DNA of 64,000 nucleotides from Ceratotherium simum simum (Eukaryota; Chordata; Mammalia; Perissodactyla; Rhinocerotidae). Of the stretch, positions 48,806 through 61,960 are shown piece by piece. The position numbers were made by a program, and so were the translations under genes. The notes under the pieces are model-generated. The model was not told where the DNA came from. It did not search any database and saw nothing but the letters and a program-made list of their open reading frames with translations. Numbering within the stretch: the first letter of the stretch is position 1; every line of letters starts with the position of its first letter. The DNA lies in the NCBI RefSeq assembly GCF_000283155.1, contig NW_004454210.1, forward strand, positions 1,359,527 to 1,423,526. The letters are read 5' to 3'.

Positions 48806-49499
48806 TTTTCCCCACTCTACTAGTTTTGTTTCCCAGTCACTCCAGCCTTTAGTAATCATCTCTCATTCGAATGAGTATAGCATTTGCTCTCTAATCATTA
48901 ATTTGTTAATCTTCATATGATTTTTTATTGAACCTTATTTCTTTATATATTTGCCTTGACTTTATAATGAGGTTTTAAATTCTTTAATGAATGATTAGCT
49001 TCCTGTACCTTTGGTTTCTTGTACAGTGTCTTGATCATAATTAGTATTGAAAAACTTTGCATTTGGTGAATTACTTGTGTCTCCTTATGTTGCAGCACCA
49101 GATTGGCCATATCTGTCTCAGTGACTATGTTATATTTTGACTGTTATATAGGAAGTATTGGCAGGAAAGATGGAAGGACTAAAAAGATGTTTTGCTAAGG
49201 GGCTTGGCAGTTGAGTGGAAACAAGAGTTACAGGCAGAAATTGCCTTCCTTCTTCCTTTTCTCCATCTCCGTGTTCATTTCTGTCTCTTGCCTTCTCTCT
49301 CTCTCCCTCTCTCTGCCATGTTTTCTAGTCTGGCTTTTCATTGCCTTTCCCATCTTTCCATTATCTTCTGTATGATTTCCCAATGGTTCAAGCTGTTTTA
49401 AGAACTTTTTATTTTGTATATATAGCCCATTTACCCCTTCTCCCCCAAAGGACTGTACAACCTGCTTTGATCCACTTTTAATAATATCCAGGTTTCGTC
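48806..49499. other. unassigned sequence, no gene seen
   Basis: No recognised repeat apart from a short CT-rich run at about 49284-49316, part of the + strand frame 49192-49401. No gene evidence. Confidence 0.35.
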
Positions 49500-49599
49500 C
49501 TTGGCCACTTTTTGTTTCTACTCCAAGTTTTCTGCCTAAAGAAATATAAAAATTCTCAGAACTTCAAATATGTATCATTGACCCACAAATATCTTTGTC

Positions 49600-50965
49600 T
49601 GCTCTAAACTCTCACCTGTTTTAAACTCTAAACTCCTGTTTTCTGACTATCTGTGGGGCAACTTCACCTTGATGAAACTCAAAATAACACCTGACACTTA
49701 AAATGTCTCAAGTTAAACTCATATTCATTCACACTGTAAGCCTGAACAAAACCTTCTCTTCTCTTTTCTTTCTCAGTTGGTAGCTGCACTAACTAGTCTT
49801 TCAAATTAGGGACCTAGACATTCATCCCCCTCTCTCCTTCTTTTTACATCCATTTCATTATTACAGCCTTCACCACCATTACTACTGCCACTGCTGCCAC
49901 TGCTGCCAAACTATTTTTCACTGTTCATGCTTTGGCAGGCACTGTTCTGAGCTCTTTACATGTGTTAACTCATTCAATTCTCACAGCACACCTTTGAGGA
50001 AGGTACTGTTGGTATCCCTATTTTACAAATGAAGAATTTGAGACACTAAGAGGTTAAAATGCCCAAGATCATACAGCTGGAAAGTGGAGGAGCTTGGCAG
50101 GTTTTGGCAGTCTGGCTCTAAAACCTCTGCTTTTACCAAGTCTTGGTAATTTTATCTTGAAGTTATTTTTTGAGTCTTCTACCTTATAGCCATTTCTATT
50201 ACTAATGTACCAATTCAGACTCTCATCATCTTGGGTGTAGGTTAACCAGCCTTCCAGCCTTTTCATTGTTTTTTCCTTCATGTCCATTCTCTACATAGTT
50301 AGTAGGATGACAGCGTTAAAGGGCAGCTCCCCTTTTTCAAATGGCAGTAGCTCCCCGACACCTGGAAGTAACGTCCAGGTTTCTTATCCCTGCATCCAGG
50401 GCTGTCCATTACCTGGTTCCTATCTACTTGTTCTTCTCTTGCCACTTCTTGTGTCTCTCTTTTTAGTCTAGCAACTCTAAATTCAGTGGTTTATTGAAGT
50501 CATTTATACTAGAACTCGTTTGTATGAGCATCCTTTCTAATTACTTCATGGGATCCTTCTCTGTCTTCCACTTTTAGTGTCCCACCTTAGGCCAAGAATC
50601 TTCTCTATTTTCTTGCCACTATGCCTTTCCTCATATTTTCTCTTGTGCTTGGTATTCCTCATATTTTCTCCTCTTCTTTTTTATGCTGAGCAAACTTACA
50701 AGACTCCATCCCAGGTCACCTCATCTTTCCCCGAATTCTTTCTTCCCCTCTCTTCCTTTTGTGGGCTAGTGTGGTGCCCTGTACATTCCTCTGTCATTGC
50801 ACTTAGTCTGCAGTGCAGTGATTTGTTTTTGTTGGTCTTGCCTATTCACTTGGGCTCTTTGAATGTAGAGACCATGTCACATTGATATTTGTGTATAACA
50901 TTAGCAAAGTGCCTGACACACAATAGCTATTTAATAGATGTTTGTAGGATTGAGCTGAATTGTTA
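49600..50965 (+). repeat. long L2 fragment, sense, split by a MIR
   Basis: From about 49600 the L2 order can be followed: 'ccttcatgtccattctctacatag', 'tatccctgcatccagggctgtccattacc', 'ctttgaatgtagagaccatgtcac', then 'agtgcctgacacacaatagctatttaatagatgtttg' at the 3' end. The open frames at 50280-50471 and 50577-50885 come from it. A MIR is inserted at 49912-50145. Confidence 0.75.
49912..50145 (-). repeat. MIR SINE, antisense
   Basis: 'ggcaggcactgttctgagctctttacatgtgttaactcattcaattctcac', 'ccctattttacaaatgaagaatttgagac' and 'gatcatacagctggaaagtgg' are antisense MIR, well preserved. It lies within L2. Confidence 0.92.
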
Positions 50966-51993
50966 TAATTCATCTTTATATTTCCAATATTAGCCATTGT
51001 GTGTGTCATATACTTGTTGCTGTGTAAATATGTGTTTAATGAATTCAATTGTTGGTTTGAAGCTGTGCAGTTTTTTCATTGCACACTGAAATGACACTAA
51101 ACAGAAGGACATATGGGCAAGTTTATTACTAAAACTGCCCATCTTTGAAATATTTCATTTATTCTTCTAAATATCTAGAATCAATAATTATAAGGTAAGT
51201 AAAATTCTTTTTATGGTATTTCAATGGAAGTATGGCATGTTGGATGTGGTAGTTCACATCTTGCTTCTGCTTTGCTGAGTGATACTGGGGCAATAATATA
51301 TATCTTTGAACTTTGGTTTTCTCACCTGGAAATGCTGGCAATTAATGCTAATAGTTTCCATAGGCCACTATAGATACATGTGATTGGAAATTGCTAGGCC
51401 ATGATCAATATTTTCATAAAATGTTTACCTTTTGTCCTGATCCATTCTTTGTGTATTCTTATGGTTACTGGCTCATGTCACTGGGTTTCTTTATGGTCTC
51501 TTGGGAATCATTTAGCATATCTTTTCTGGTGATTCTATCTTCTAAGTAGGCTGATTCTTCCCCCTGCCCTTGTATTTTATTTTATTTTATTTTTTGTCAG
51601 TTTTCTCCTTCTGTCATCAATGACATCAGGGCTTCTTACTCCTGAAGTCTAACGATTCCCCTACCATATCCTTCCAAATCGTGCTTTCCAACTCTTTGAA
51701 TCTGGTCAAACAATATGTACTTTGTTGTTGCACCCCCTGTATTTTTGGACACTTAGCAAGTAAAACCTGAAAAAACCCTACACATTTGTTGCACAGCTGT
51801 AATCTACTTTGCATTAACTGTTTAATCCCTGTCACATCTTTATGATTTATATTGAATAGGATGAAAAAATGAGAGGATTAGACTTGTACTAACTAAATTG
51901 TCACTAAGAAGAAAAAAATGTGTTTAGCTTTCCATTCTGTGTTTACTCTGTCTTCTATGAGAGTGACATTATCTAAAAGGGATATTTTTACCA
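50966..51993. other. mostly unassigned; possible MIR scrap
   Basis: About 51240-51345 ('cttgcttctgctttgctgagtgatactggggcaa', 'ttggttttctcacctggaaatgc') may be a worn sense MIR. A (TTTTA)n run is at about 51574-51595. No gene seen. Confidence 0.35.
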
Positions 51994-52301
51994 TTTTTTT
52001 TTTTTTTTGTGAGGAAGATCAGCCCTGAGCTAACATCCATGCCAATCCTCCTCTTTTTATTTTGCTGAGGCCCTGAGCTAACATCTATTGCCAATCCTCC
52101 TCCTTTTTTTCCCCCCTTTTTCTCCTCAGAGCCCCAGTAGATAGTTGTATGTCGTAGTTGCACATCCTTCTAGTTGCTGTATGTGGGATACCACCTCAGC
52201 ATGGCCAGGCAAGCGTGCGTCAGTGCGCGCCTGGGATCCGAACCCCAGGCCGCCAGTAGCGGAGCGCGCACACTTAACCGCTAAGCCATGGCCCTGGCCC
52301 C
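51994..52301 (-). mobile_element. ERE SINE 12, longer subfamily, antisense
   Basis: The complement has 'ggggccagggccatggcttagcggttaag', B box 'ggttcggatccca', and the 'gcaactacgacatacaactatctactggggctctgagg' middle, then a duplicated tail module. The flanks show only a weak 'taccatt'/'taccgtatt' direct repeat. Confidence 0.88.
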
Positions 52302-52444
52302 CTACCGTATTAATTTTAACTTTTTTTACTATCATTTTCATTTTCATTCATACTAGGATATGTGTGAGTCAGTATATAATAGAAGTTATGGGTACATCCT
52401 AAGCAGCTTGTTCTAGACCTAGCATGTGAAGAAGAAGAACAATG

Positions 52445-52610
52445 TGCATGTATTAGGTTCTGGTTTTGCCCTAAACTTGTCTTGTGACTTTAGTGAAGTC
52501 ATTTAAACTTCTTGAATGTGTTTTCCCAACCATCACCTGAGGTGATTACCTCCTAGAATAGACTGAAATTATGAGAACTGCCAGCAGACTCAGCAATTCT
52601 GAGAATACTC
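52445..52610 (+). repeat. probable MIR fragment, sense
   Basis: 'ggttctggttttgccctaaacttgtcttgtgactttagtgaagtcatttaaacttcttgaatg' resembles MIR 'ctggctctgccacttactagctgtgtgaccttgggcaagtcacttaacctc'. Diverged. 52611-53280 after it is unassigned. Confidence 0.5.
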
Positions 52611-53284
52611 GCTAAATACGTTGAGCCTGTAAGAATTGACTGACCTTTTAGATCTTTTAACAGTATAAACATTATAAAACTTTAGGCTCAGTCTTCACCC
52701 ACAGTTGACTTGGTATTCTATTTGCATTTTTGCCTTCTTATTCTTTACACTTACCTGCTTTTTCTCAGCCCCACCCTTCTTCTTCTTATATCAGACACCA
52801 AAATGATTGCTTCTGTGATTTCATCCCCTTCAGTAACTGTGAGAGTACAAAATACTCCAGGGGATAAAGAGAAGGAAGACAGGATATCAACCTCTGTTTC
52901 ACCTTTTGTGTCTTGAGAATACTTTAGCTAAGTTGCCTACCTGTTTGTTGACCTTTGTTGGTCTTGCATGGAAATGATCAGTGCTATATAACATCTCTAG
53001 ACAGTTAATTCACACAGTATGCTTTTTGGGGTCATATGTTTTTGGTTTTATCATAAACAGAAGTAAAAGTTGAGAACATATTTTTCTACATCCAATTTCA
53101 GTTGTGGATATTTGGAATAGTTTGTTGCCCACATCTTTTGGTTTCTGATGGGGCTCTTGGCCTGAGAACACTGTGACCGTTTCAGTATTCCACTATTTTT
53201 CTAAAGTGCCCCAAAGGCTATGTTATTGGGACTTTCCTTATGTAAAACATAAAAGTGTTGTTGTTGTTTTTAAAATTGCAACCA

Positions 53285-56200
53285 TATTTTTTATTAAAAT
53301 CAATTGCAATTCCAGTGAACAATAAGGCAGAAATTTTTCTAAACATTTGCCTTGAGCTGTTGTTTCTATTTTTAATTTTATGGAGACTAACTTTTTTTCT
53401 GATTATATAAGTAATGTATGTTCATTCTAGAGAACTTGGAAAATGCTATGAGGTACAATGGAAAAATGTACATCATTAATGATACATCATCTAGAAAGAG
53501 ATTGTTAACATTTTAATAGATTTCATTTTTTTAAAAGATGTAAACACACATATATTTATTTATTTATTAAAAACACTGACATTTATAAATGTTGTTGGAC
53601 ATAGTTTAGTATTTCTACTTTTCATTTGTTATGAAATACTTAATGCATTCAAATGTATAATATATATAAATTATAAAGCATAAAAATAAGATAACATCTT
53701 TGTACTACTCTCCAGTTTAAGACAGATATTATCAACAACTTTGAAACCCTCTAGGTTGCTCAACTTCATCATATCCCTACTTACTCCTCCTCCAGAGATA
53801 ACCAGTGTGCTACATTTTGTGCACACCTTTTACTTCTGTTTTCTGTAGTTGTGTGTGTAACCATATATATTATTTAGTTTATCTTGTTTTTGATCTTTAT
53901 AACACATCTTGGGCTTGCATTTTGTTGCAATGTTATGTTGCTACAAATCATCCATGTCTTTGTAGCTCATTTATTTTCATTGCTCTAGAAAAATGTCATG
54001 ATGTACTTCACCATTATCTGAAGATAGACATTTGAAGACGGCAAATTTGATGACGTGAAAGTATTTGGTATTGGTATATACCATTATATACATATATAAT
54101 GGTTATGTATGTGAATATTATGTTATTGTGCTTCCTATCACTTTTTGTTTTATTTATACTGAAGCTGTGTTATTAGGCATTTGAATTTTATTATAAGATT
54201 ATTTTTGTTTCTAGTAATGCCTTTGCCTGATATTTTGTGTAATATTAAAAGAATATGCTAGCTTTTATTTATTTAGTTTTTGGTTAGTATTTTCATGGTC
54301 CAATATTTATTTTCAGTTTTTTTGGAAATAAGTTTTTAGGTGCATCTCTTGTAAATAGCATATGGCTGGACTTTTAAGACAATCCAGTGTGATCCATTAT
54401 CAATGTTTATTAACAGGGGCATTCAGTATTTACATGTAATCTACTACTAATATATTAGAGTTTTTATCTATCATCTTAATTTGAGTTTTTTATTTTTTGG
54501 CTCTTCTCTGTTTCTTTCTCATCTTTTCTTGCCTCCTTTTGAATCAATTTTTAAAAATCATTCCATCCCCTGTCCTTCAAACTCTCCTCCCTCTTTTGAA
54601 AGTTATACACATTTTCTGTTCCTTTAGTGGTTACCCAAGAAATTACAACATATACTCCCTTAACTTATGAAAGTCAAAAGTTAATCAAAACTTTTACTTT
54701 CCTCCTGGGTAAGGACCTTAGAACACCTGAATTCTACGTACTGTCCACTTGATTTGTGGTGTCACTGTTCTATATTTTAATTTTCTTTTATGAGACTTTA
54801 TTATTGTTTCAAACAATCAATGTTAGTTTATATTTACCTGCCTTTTAGCTCTTTATTCCTTCTTTTCCTTTATTTCAGACCTTCCGTTTGAGATCACTTA
54901 CCTTCTGCCCGAAGTACGTCCTTTACAATTTCCATCGATGAAAGTCTGTCTGCAACTAACATTTTCCCTTTTTTTCCCCATTTGGCTTGAAATTTCTTTA
55001 TTTCACCCTTATTCTTAAAAGTAGGTATGCAATTCTGGGCTTGTAGTTATTTTCCTTTAGTACATTACATATATTATTTCACTGTTTTCTAGCTTCTATT
55101 TCTGATGATTTTAAGTCAGCTATCGCTTTGAATGTAATTTATCTTTTTTCCCCTGCCTGCTTTTAATTTTCTCCATGTCTTTGGTTTACAGCAGCTTCAT
55201 TGTGATATGTTTATGAGTAGATTTCTTTTTATTTATACTGTGTTGGATTTGTTTTGTGTTTGAATCTATGGATTGGTGTCTTTCATCAGTTCTGGAAAAT
55301 TTCAGCCACTTTTTCTTTAAATATTATCTTTGCCTCAATCTCTCTGCATTCTCTTTCTAAAACTTTAATTAAATGCATATTAGATTAGTTTTACTCTAAA
55401 CTGCATGTTTGTTATTTCCTGCTCTATATTTTTCATCATTTCTCTCTGGCTTGATTCTGTAGAATTTCTTCTGATCTATTTTCCATTTTACTAATTCTTG
55501 CTTCTGCTGTGTCCCATCTATCAATGAAATACACTGACTGATTTTTAAATTTCAGGTTTTGTTTTTCCATTTCTAGAATTTCTACTGTTTCCCCAAATCT
55601 GGAATCTCTTTTTTTCTCTCTCTCTCTCTCTCTCATTTCCTATATCTAGAAGATATTTTCAACAATTTTATTTCTTACAAGAGATTGAAAATAGTTGTTG
55701 TAATATCTGCACTTATTACTTCCAAAACCCAAGTCTTTTCTGCTTGTTCACACTCATGGATCTTGACTTTTTTTTTCTTTTTTTGCCTGGTTTTCTTTGA
55801 CTCTGTCCTGGCTATTACCCTTGAAAAAATGTGTGTGTGTGTCTATGTGTATGTGTGTGTGTGTGTGTCCACTCCTTGAGGCCTAGGATGCAAGTTTCTT
55901 CCTCCAGGGATGAATTTTGTCTGCTTCTGTCAGGTACCTACTAGCACTGCCCATAAGGAACTTTCTTACACCAAACTCATGTGGTCCATCCAGGCCTGGG
56001 CTCCAAATCCTTGTGAGGCTTTGGCTATGATCACGGATTCTTCAGCATCTTGTTTTTATTTTCCTCCCCCACTCCCCTACCCCGCCCCCCTTTTAAAAAA
56101 AATATTGTGTTCTGCTCTATGCCAAAGCAGTCTTCCTTGGACTGCCCTCTGGACGGGAAGGATTTAGTTATGATGTATCCTTACCTCTAGGTGTAGTCCT

Positions 56201-56520
56201 TTGAAGCTTTATGTGGGAGAGAATCTTGGATTCTCTTGGATGGACTTGGGCCTTAACTTCTGCCCTCCTTGTCCTTTCAGGCTTCCAAAATGAAACCCAA
56301 GTTTCTGGAATTGCAATTTGCAAATGCTCTCAGTTCAAAATTAGCTTTGGTGCTCTAGTATTCTTGCTTCTTTGTGTATAAGTTTTCTCCTGGAATTTGT
56401 CCTGGTGGTTATTAGCGTTTCAGTGCTTTTTACTTTATGTTTTTAATATTTTAGGTAACATTTTTACTTACTTTAAGCAGAAACATTGGTTTGAGTAATG
56501 AGGCTCTCCATTACTAGAAA
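53285..56520 (-). mobile_element. old L1M block, antisense
   Basis: 53380-54060 is an antisense L1M5-type 3' end ('tataagtaatgtatgttcattctagagaacttggaaaatgc', 'aacaaatcatccatgtctttgtagc'-like text). 54180-54560 is ORF2-like. 54830-55700 is ORF1-side L1M/HAL1-like ('tgaatctatggattggtgtctttcatcagttctggaaaatttcagcc'). 55870-56500 is a possible 3'UTR-like piece. It includes a (TC)10 at 55615-55634 and a TG-rich run at 55829-55868. No intact frame. Confidence 0.7.
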
Positions 56521-57002
56521 TAGAATTTGTGTTCTGATTTGCTATTGCTGCTGCTAACTCAGTTTCTTTGGAACTTTATTTACGGATGCTATAGCCCTTC
56601 TGAGAAAATTTGTATTAGCTTCAGTCAGTTGTTTATGGGAGTGGGGACACTAGTTACTTGAGTCTACTTTAAATTAAATTCTCAACTTGGTATTTTTTTG
56701 AGCCCTAGACTCATATGCAGGCTGTTTTGTGGCCACAAATGCTTAGGGAAACTCCTCATCTTATCCTCTGGTTCCCTATCCTGCTCCCTGCTCCATGGAA
56801 AGTCATTGTGGAAGCAGGCATGTGTCTGTGCAATATGATTTTGTGGAATATATATTTCTCTAGTTCACTTTTGATTAAGTGTCTAGCCCTTTGTTGTTAC
56901 TGCCTTTTTACCGCATCTCCAATTCGATTCCTTGCCCTGCATGAGCCCAGAGGCCTTATTTCCTGTCCCCCTTGTGTATTCATTAAAAATGAAGCTCTAG
57001 GC
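56521..57002. other. unassigned sequence, open frame of unclear origin
   Basis: Between an L1 block and a hAT MITE. The + strand frame 56715-57131 runs into the MITE, so it is not a coherent gene. No motif is visible. Confidence 0.35.
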
Positions 57003-57314
57003 CAAGGGTTGGCAAACTTTTTCTGTAAAGGGCCAGACAGAAAATATTTTAGACTTTGCAAGTCAGACAGTCTCTGTGCAGCTACTCAACTCTGCTGTTG
57101 TGATGTGAAAGTGGCTGTAGACAATACTTAAATGAATGAACATGGCTGTATTGTAAAAACTTCATTTATGGACACTGAAATTTGAGTTTCATGTAATTTT
57201 CATTTGTTAAGATTTCTTATTTTTTATTTTCAATCATTTAAAAATTTAAAAACTATTCTTAGCTTATGACTATACGCTGGATTTGGCTTGTGGACCATAG
57301 TTTCGTGACCTCTG
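57003..57314 (+). mobile_element. hAT-type MITE, complete
   Basis: Left end 'caagggttggcaaactttttctgtaaagggcc', interior 'tctctgtgcagctactcaactctgctgttgtgatgtgaaagtggctgtagacaatac', right end 'gcttgtggaccatagtttcgtgacctctg'. The ends are inverted repeats of each other. The 8-bp target duplication ctctaggc (56995-57002) and ctttaggc (57315-57322), one mismatch, is the hAT hallmark. I know the family as common in eutherians but cannot give its exact name. Confidence 0.88.
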
Positions 57315-57589
57315 CTTTAGGCCATTAAGGTATCTTTTTTCCTCTCTGCTGTCATTCCTGGACCTTTTAGAATTTTTCTTTCTTTGCAAGCTTAGGAAAA
57401 CTTAGTAGTCATTTTGATATAAAATTAAAAGAGTATTTTTTTGTTTTGTCCAGCATTTTAGGTGTTCTGCAGTTGGAAGATCTCAAGATATATGCATATT
57501 GCCACATTCATCTATAAGTAATATATAGTGAAAAATGAAAAAAATGGCAACATATTCCCTATTTTAGATTTTATGACCCTGTTTGGGGG

Positions 57590-57850
57590 TCGTTTTACAT
57601 TCTTTTTTTTTATATAACTGTAAGAGTGTATGCATATTTTTGTTCTGTGTTTTCATTTAACATTTTTTGTACTTTTCCAAGCATATTCACAATCTCTATA
57701 TTTATTATTTAATGAATATATAATATTCTTTGTCTTACTATACTACAATTTACTCAGTTAATTTCCTTATTTGGGCATTGAGGTTTTTTCCCCCAGATAT
57801 TTGTTTTTGTTGTTGGTTATAACTGAGTAGTATAGCAATTTAAAAAAGTG
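57590..57850 (-). repeat. old L1M5-type 3' end, antisense
   Basis: 'acttttccaagcatattcacaatctctatatttattatttaatg' and 'tactatactacaatttactcagttaatttccttatttgggcattg' are antisense old L1 3' motifs. About 57851-58340 after it is unassigned. Confidence 0.6.
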
Positions 57851-58344
57851 GAAATTCTTTTTGTCTCTCTTCTTGGTTCGTTTTGTTAAGACAGTTTAAA
57901 ATTTTTAAAGGGAGGATTATGAGCTTCTTCAAGGCAGGATCTTGTTTTATTCCTTTTTCACTCCAGATGACTTCTGCAAAACAAATGCATGCTCAATAAA
58001 ATGTTTTGTTATTGAACCCTAATCATTCAGTCAGAAAAGAAATTGAGAGGTTTAACTCTGATTTTATTACCATTGTTTTGGTGATAATAAAACAACTCTT
58101 GAGTTATTTGTCCTTAGCCTTCCCCCTGACCCCAAACCCTCACACCCAACAATTCCCACCTATCTCAGGGAATTTAAGCTGGTATTTCTTATGGCTTGAA
58201 AAATACCAACTACTACTGAGCTGAATGACTTTATTAAAAATATATTTAGTTCTCTTTTTGCGACATCTAATAAGAAAACTTTTGGGTATAGGCATCAGTT
58301 CTTTCATGTTTGAATTGTATACATTGCTTAGAAGAGAAAACTTG

Positions 58345-59000
58345 GTGAAACAGTGGTGCTTAAAAAAATACGGGGGTTTATTTTTCTCTTGTAACGTGAA
58401 GTATGGAGGTGGGCAGTCCAGGGCTGATGCAACAGCTGTATGATACTAATTGGGGCCCAGGCTGCTTCTGTCTTTCTGGTCAGAAATCTATAGTATGTAG
58501 CTTTTACCCATATGCTTTTTCTTCTTGTAATTTCAAGATTGCTGTTCTACCCTCTGCGTTATGTCAAGAAAAAAAGGAAGGACAAGAGACAAAGGGGAAT
58601 GCAAACTGAGCTGTCTTTCTCCTTTTAAAGAGCATTCCTAGGGCCGGCCCCGTGGCTTGGCGGTTAAGTGCGCGCACTGTGCTGCCGGCGGCCCGGGTTC
58701 GGATCCCGGGTGCGCACTGACGCACCGCTCCTCTGGCCATGCTGGGGCCGCGTCCCACATACAGCAACTAGAAGGATGTGCAGCTATGACAGACAACTAT
58801 CTGCTGGGGCTTTGGGGGAAAAATAAATAAATAAAAAATCTTTAAAAAAAAAAAAAAAAAAAAAGAGCATTCCTAGAAACGTCACCTGATGACTCCTGTA
58901 TACAATCTCAAAAGCACACTGCCGCTTCTAACGAAATTGGAATTCTCTTAGTATGGAAGAAGAGAATTGATAATGGATAGGCAAATATCAGCATCTGTCT
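58345..59000. repeat. old unassigned mammalian repeat, split by an ERE
   Basis: 'agtatggaggtgggcagtccagggctgatgcaacagctgt', 'gcccaggctgcttctgtctttctggtcag' and, past the ERE, 'gcattcctagaaacgtcacctg' to 'gtatggaagaagagaattga' follow a repeat I know from other mammals but cannot name with certainty. A piece of it also lies at about 16590-16732. ERE 13 inserts at 58641. Confidence 0.5.
58641..58861 (+). mobile_element. ERE SINE 13, young, full-length, sense
   Basis: Very clean: head 'gggccggccccgtggcttggcggttaag' (A-box region), B box 'gggttcggatcccggg' at about 58695-58710, and the 'gcagctatgacagacaactatctgctggggctttggggg' segment. The tail has AAAT units and then a long A run. A perfect 14-bp target duplication, AAAGAGCATTCCTA, is at 58627-58640 and 58862-58875. 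The intact internal promoter boxes and perfect duplication make it one of the youngest inserts here. Confidence 0.96.
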
Positions 59001-60331
59001 CATTTAGGATGTTACTTTTGTAGAAACCTCAAAAGAGAGGTCCTAGGATTGAAATTTATACCTCCACAGCACAGTGGTGCTCATCATACTTGGTGCACCA
59101 AGATGAGAATTTTTTTAAAACTATTATGTGAAAAATGTATAGTTTCTTTAATTTACTTTGTTCCTTTTTCCATGCGTTATTGTAGTTGTGTGTACATTTT
59201 AAAAGATTTAGATCATACTATTTATAGTTTTTAATCTTGATTTTCACACTTAAAATGTTACTTAATAAGCTTTTACCATATTGTTAAAATTCTTTTTAAA
59301 TATTTTTGAAGGCTACACATAGTATCCCATGATATAGGTGCACCATAATTTGTTTACAAATTCTCCTTACTATTAAACATTTATTTAGTTAGTTTGATTA
59401 TTTATTTGTGTAATTATAATTTTGAGGAATAATTTTAGATTTATAGAAAACTTTCAAGGATAATATGGAAAGTTCTTGTATATCCCTCACCCAGTTCCCC
59501 CATTGTTAACATCTTGTATTTACATTTGTCAAAACTAAGAAACCAGCACTGACACATTACTATTAACTAAAATCCAGAATTTATTTGTATTTCATCAGTT
59601 TTTCTGTTAATGTCCTCTTTCTGTTCCTAGATCCAATCCAGGGTAGCACATGGTTTAGTTGTCGTGTCTTCCCATTTTCCTCTGATCTATGATAATTTCT
59701 CACTCTTTCCCTGTTTTTCATGACCTTGACAGTCTTGAGAGGTACTGACTAGGTATCCTGTAGAATGTCCTTCAATCTGGATTTGTCTAATATTTTTCTC
59801 ATAAGTAGACTGGGGTTTTGGGTTTGTGGAAAGAATACCACAGAGGTCAACTGCCCTTTTTATTTCATCATATCAGGGAGTGTGTGTGAGCCACATGACA
59901 TCACTGGTGATGTGAATCTTCATCACTTGGGTAAGATGTGTTTGCTAAGTTTCTTCACTGAAGAGTTACTATTTTTCCCTTTCCTCCCTCTATTCTTTGA
60001 AAATGAATCACTAGGTGCAGTTTACACTTAAGGTGGTGGTGTGGGGTGGGTTGGGGAGGAGCAGATTAAGCTTCACTTCCTAGAAGGAGTATCTACATGA
60101 AGTATTTGGAATTCTTCTGTAAGGAAGATTTGTCTCTTCTCTCCCTACTCCCACTCCCCATTAATTTTTTGGTTCCTCTATTTATAGCAGTATAGACTCA
60201 TGTATATTTTATACTTTGGATTTTAATCCAGTACTATATTATTTATTTTGTTGCTCAAATCATTCCAGTTTAGGCCATTGTGAGTTCTTTAAGGCTGCTT
60301 TGTATATCCCTTTGATATACTCTCATCTTTT

Positions 60332-60584
60332 TTATTTATTTTTTATTTATTTATTTTTTGTGTGTGAGGAAGACCAGCCCTGAGCTAACGTCCATGCCAA
60401 TCCTCCCCTTTTGCTGAGGAAGACTGGCCCTGAGCTAACATCTGTGCCCATCTTCCTCCACTTTATGTGGGATGCTGCCACAGCATGGCCTGACAAGCGG
60501 TGCGTTGGTGCGTGCCCGGGATCTGAACCCCGGCCGCCAGCAGCGGAGCATGTGCACTTTGCGGCTATGCTACGGGGCTGGCCC
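60332..60584 (-). mobile_element. ERE SINE 14, antisense, inside L1 3'UTR
   Basis: A complete antisense ERE with both tail modules, ending 'ggggctggccc'. The direct repeat TCTCATCTTTT at 60321-60331 and 60585-60595 bounds it. The tail is made of TTTA units (AAAT on its own strand), as in ERE 13. The L1 3'UTR reads on across it. Confidence 0.92.
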
Positions 60585-61726
60585 TCTCATCTTTTTATTT
60601 TTGAGCAGTTTCTTATCTTTTGGTACTACAAGATGCTCCAGTTTCATCTTTTGTTTTCCCAGGCTTAGCCCTAGAATCATCCGTTTCTCCAAGTAGCCCT
60701 GGTTCCTTTTATTGGAGAATGGTATTTAGAAATCAAGATCTGGTTGCTGGGAGTGCTCATTGCTACTAGAGTATCACTGCTGCTAGTCCCTCAGTGGAAA
60801 GAGTTAGGTAATATGTGTATGTATACTAATCCATGTATACACACATATACATTTAGTTTTATTATGTCTTTTTAACGGTTTGACCATTTTTTTAATGAAA
60901 TATACTGCTTTATGTCTGAGATTCATTGCTTCACTGCTTTGTCTTGAGACTCATCTTTTTACTTTGGCCTCTTTATTTTCTTTTATTTGAAGTGTATTTC
61001 TAGTAAACAGTATAGATTGTCATTCTTTTTTGTTTTTGTAAATCCATTTGGACAATATCTGTCTTTTAAGTGGTGTTTTTAGTTCATTTGCATTTATCAT
61101 AAGTCCTTATATTGTTGCATTTAAATCTTTCATCTTGTTTCTTATTTTTTATTTGTCGTATCTGTTCTTTATTCATTTGTTTATCCTTTCGTACCCTCTT
61201 TTGGATTCATTCAGCATTTTCTAGAAATCCATTTCATCTTCTCAATGGACTTTTTAGCTATAATCTCAGTCTTTAGCTAGATACCATTTTTTGATGGGAA
61301 ATTGTAGAAATTTAAATATGTATGCTTCACTTATCATAGCCTATCCTTAATTAATATAGTACCAGTTAGCAGTTTATATACTTCACAATAGTATAATTCC
61401 ATCTCCTCCACTCTCATCCTTTGTGCTATTGTAATATTATATTTTGCTCCTACATATTTTATACACCCCTTAATATGTTATTACTATATTTCTTTTAAAT
61501 AGTCAGTAATCTTTTAAATTTTTAAAGAAAGTCTTTTTTATTTATCCACCTATTTACACCGTTTGGTACTCTTTTTTTCCTTCCTTTATAATTGGGCTTC
61601 CATCTGAGATCATTTCCCTTCAGCCTGAAGAACTTACTTTAATATTTATTATAGTGCAGGTCTACTGGCAACAATTTCTTTCAACATTTACTTGTCTGAG
61701 CATGTGTTTATTTCACCTTCATTTTT

Positions 61727-61960
61727 ATTTTTATTTATTTTTATTTTTTTTAAAAGCTTCTCTTTTTTCTTTTGGTGAGGAAGATTGGTCCTGAGCTAAC
61801 ATCTGTGCCCATCTTCCTCTATTTTTTTGTGTGTGGGATGCCACCTCAGCCTGGCTTGATGAGTGGTGCATAGGTCTGTGCCTGGGATCTGAACCTGTGA
61901 ACCCCGGGCCGCCGAAGCAGAGGGTGCAAACTTAACCACTACACCACTGGGCCAGCCCTC
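61727..61960 (-). mobile_element. ERE SINE 15, short form, antisense, inside L1
   Basis: The complement starts 'gagggctggccc' and has B box 'ggttcagatccca'; a single tail module. The 13-bp target duplication CACCTTCATTTTT is at 61714-61726 and 61961-61973. The tail again begins with TTTA units. Confidence 0.92.

Noticed and set aside
56715..57131. 138-codon + strand frame as a gene
   Set aside because: The last third is hAT MITE sequence and the rest has no motif or conservation evidence.
58695..58710. tRNA gene (strong B box)
   Set aside because: It is the tRNA-derived head of an ERE SINE, with no cloverleaf and the expected SINE body and target duplications.
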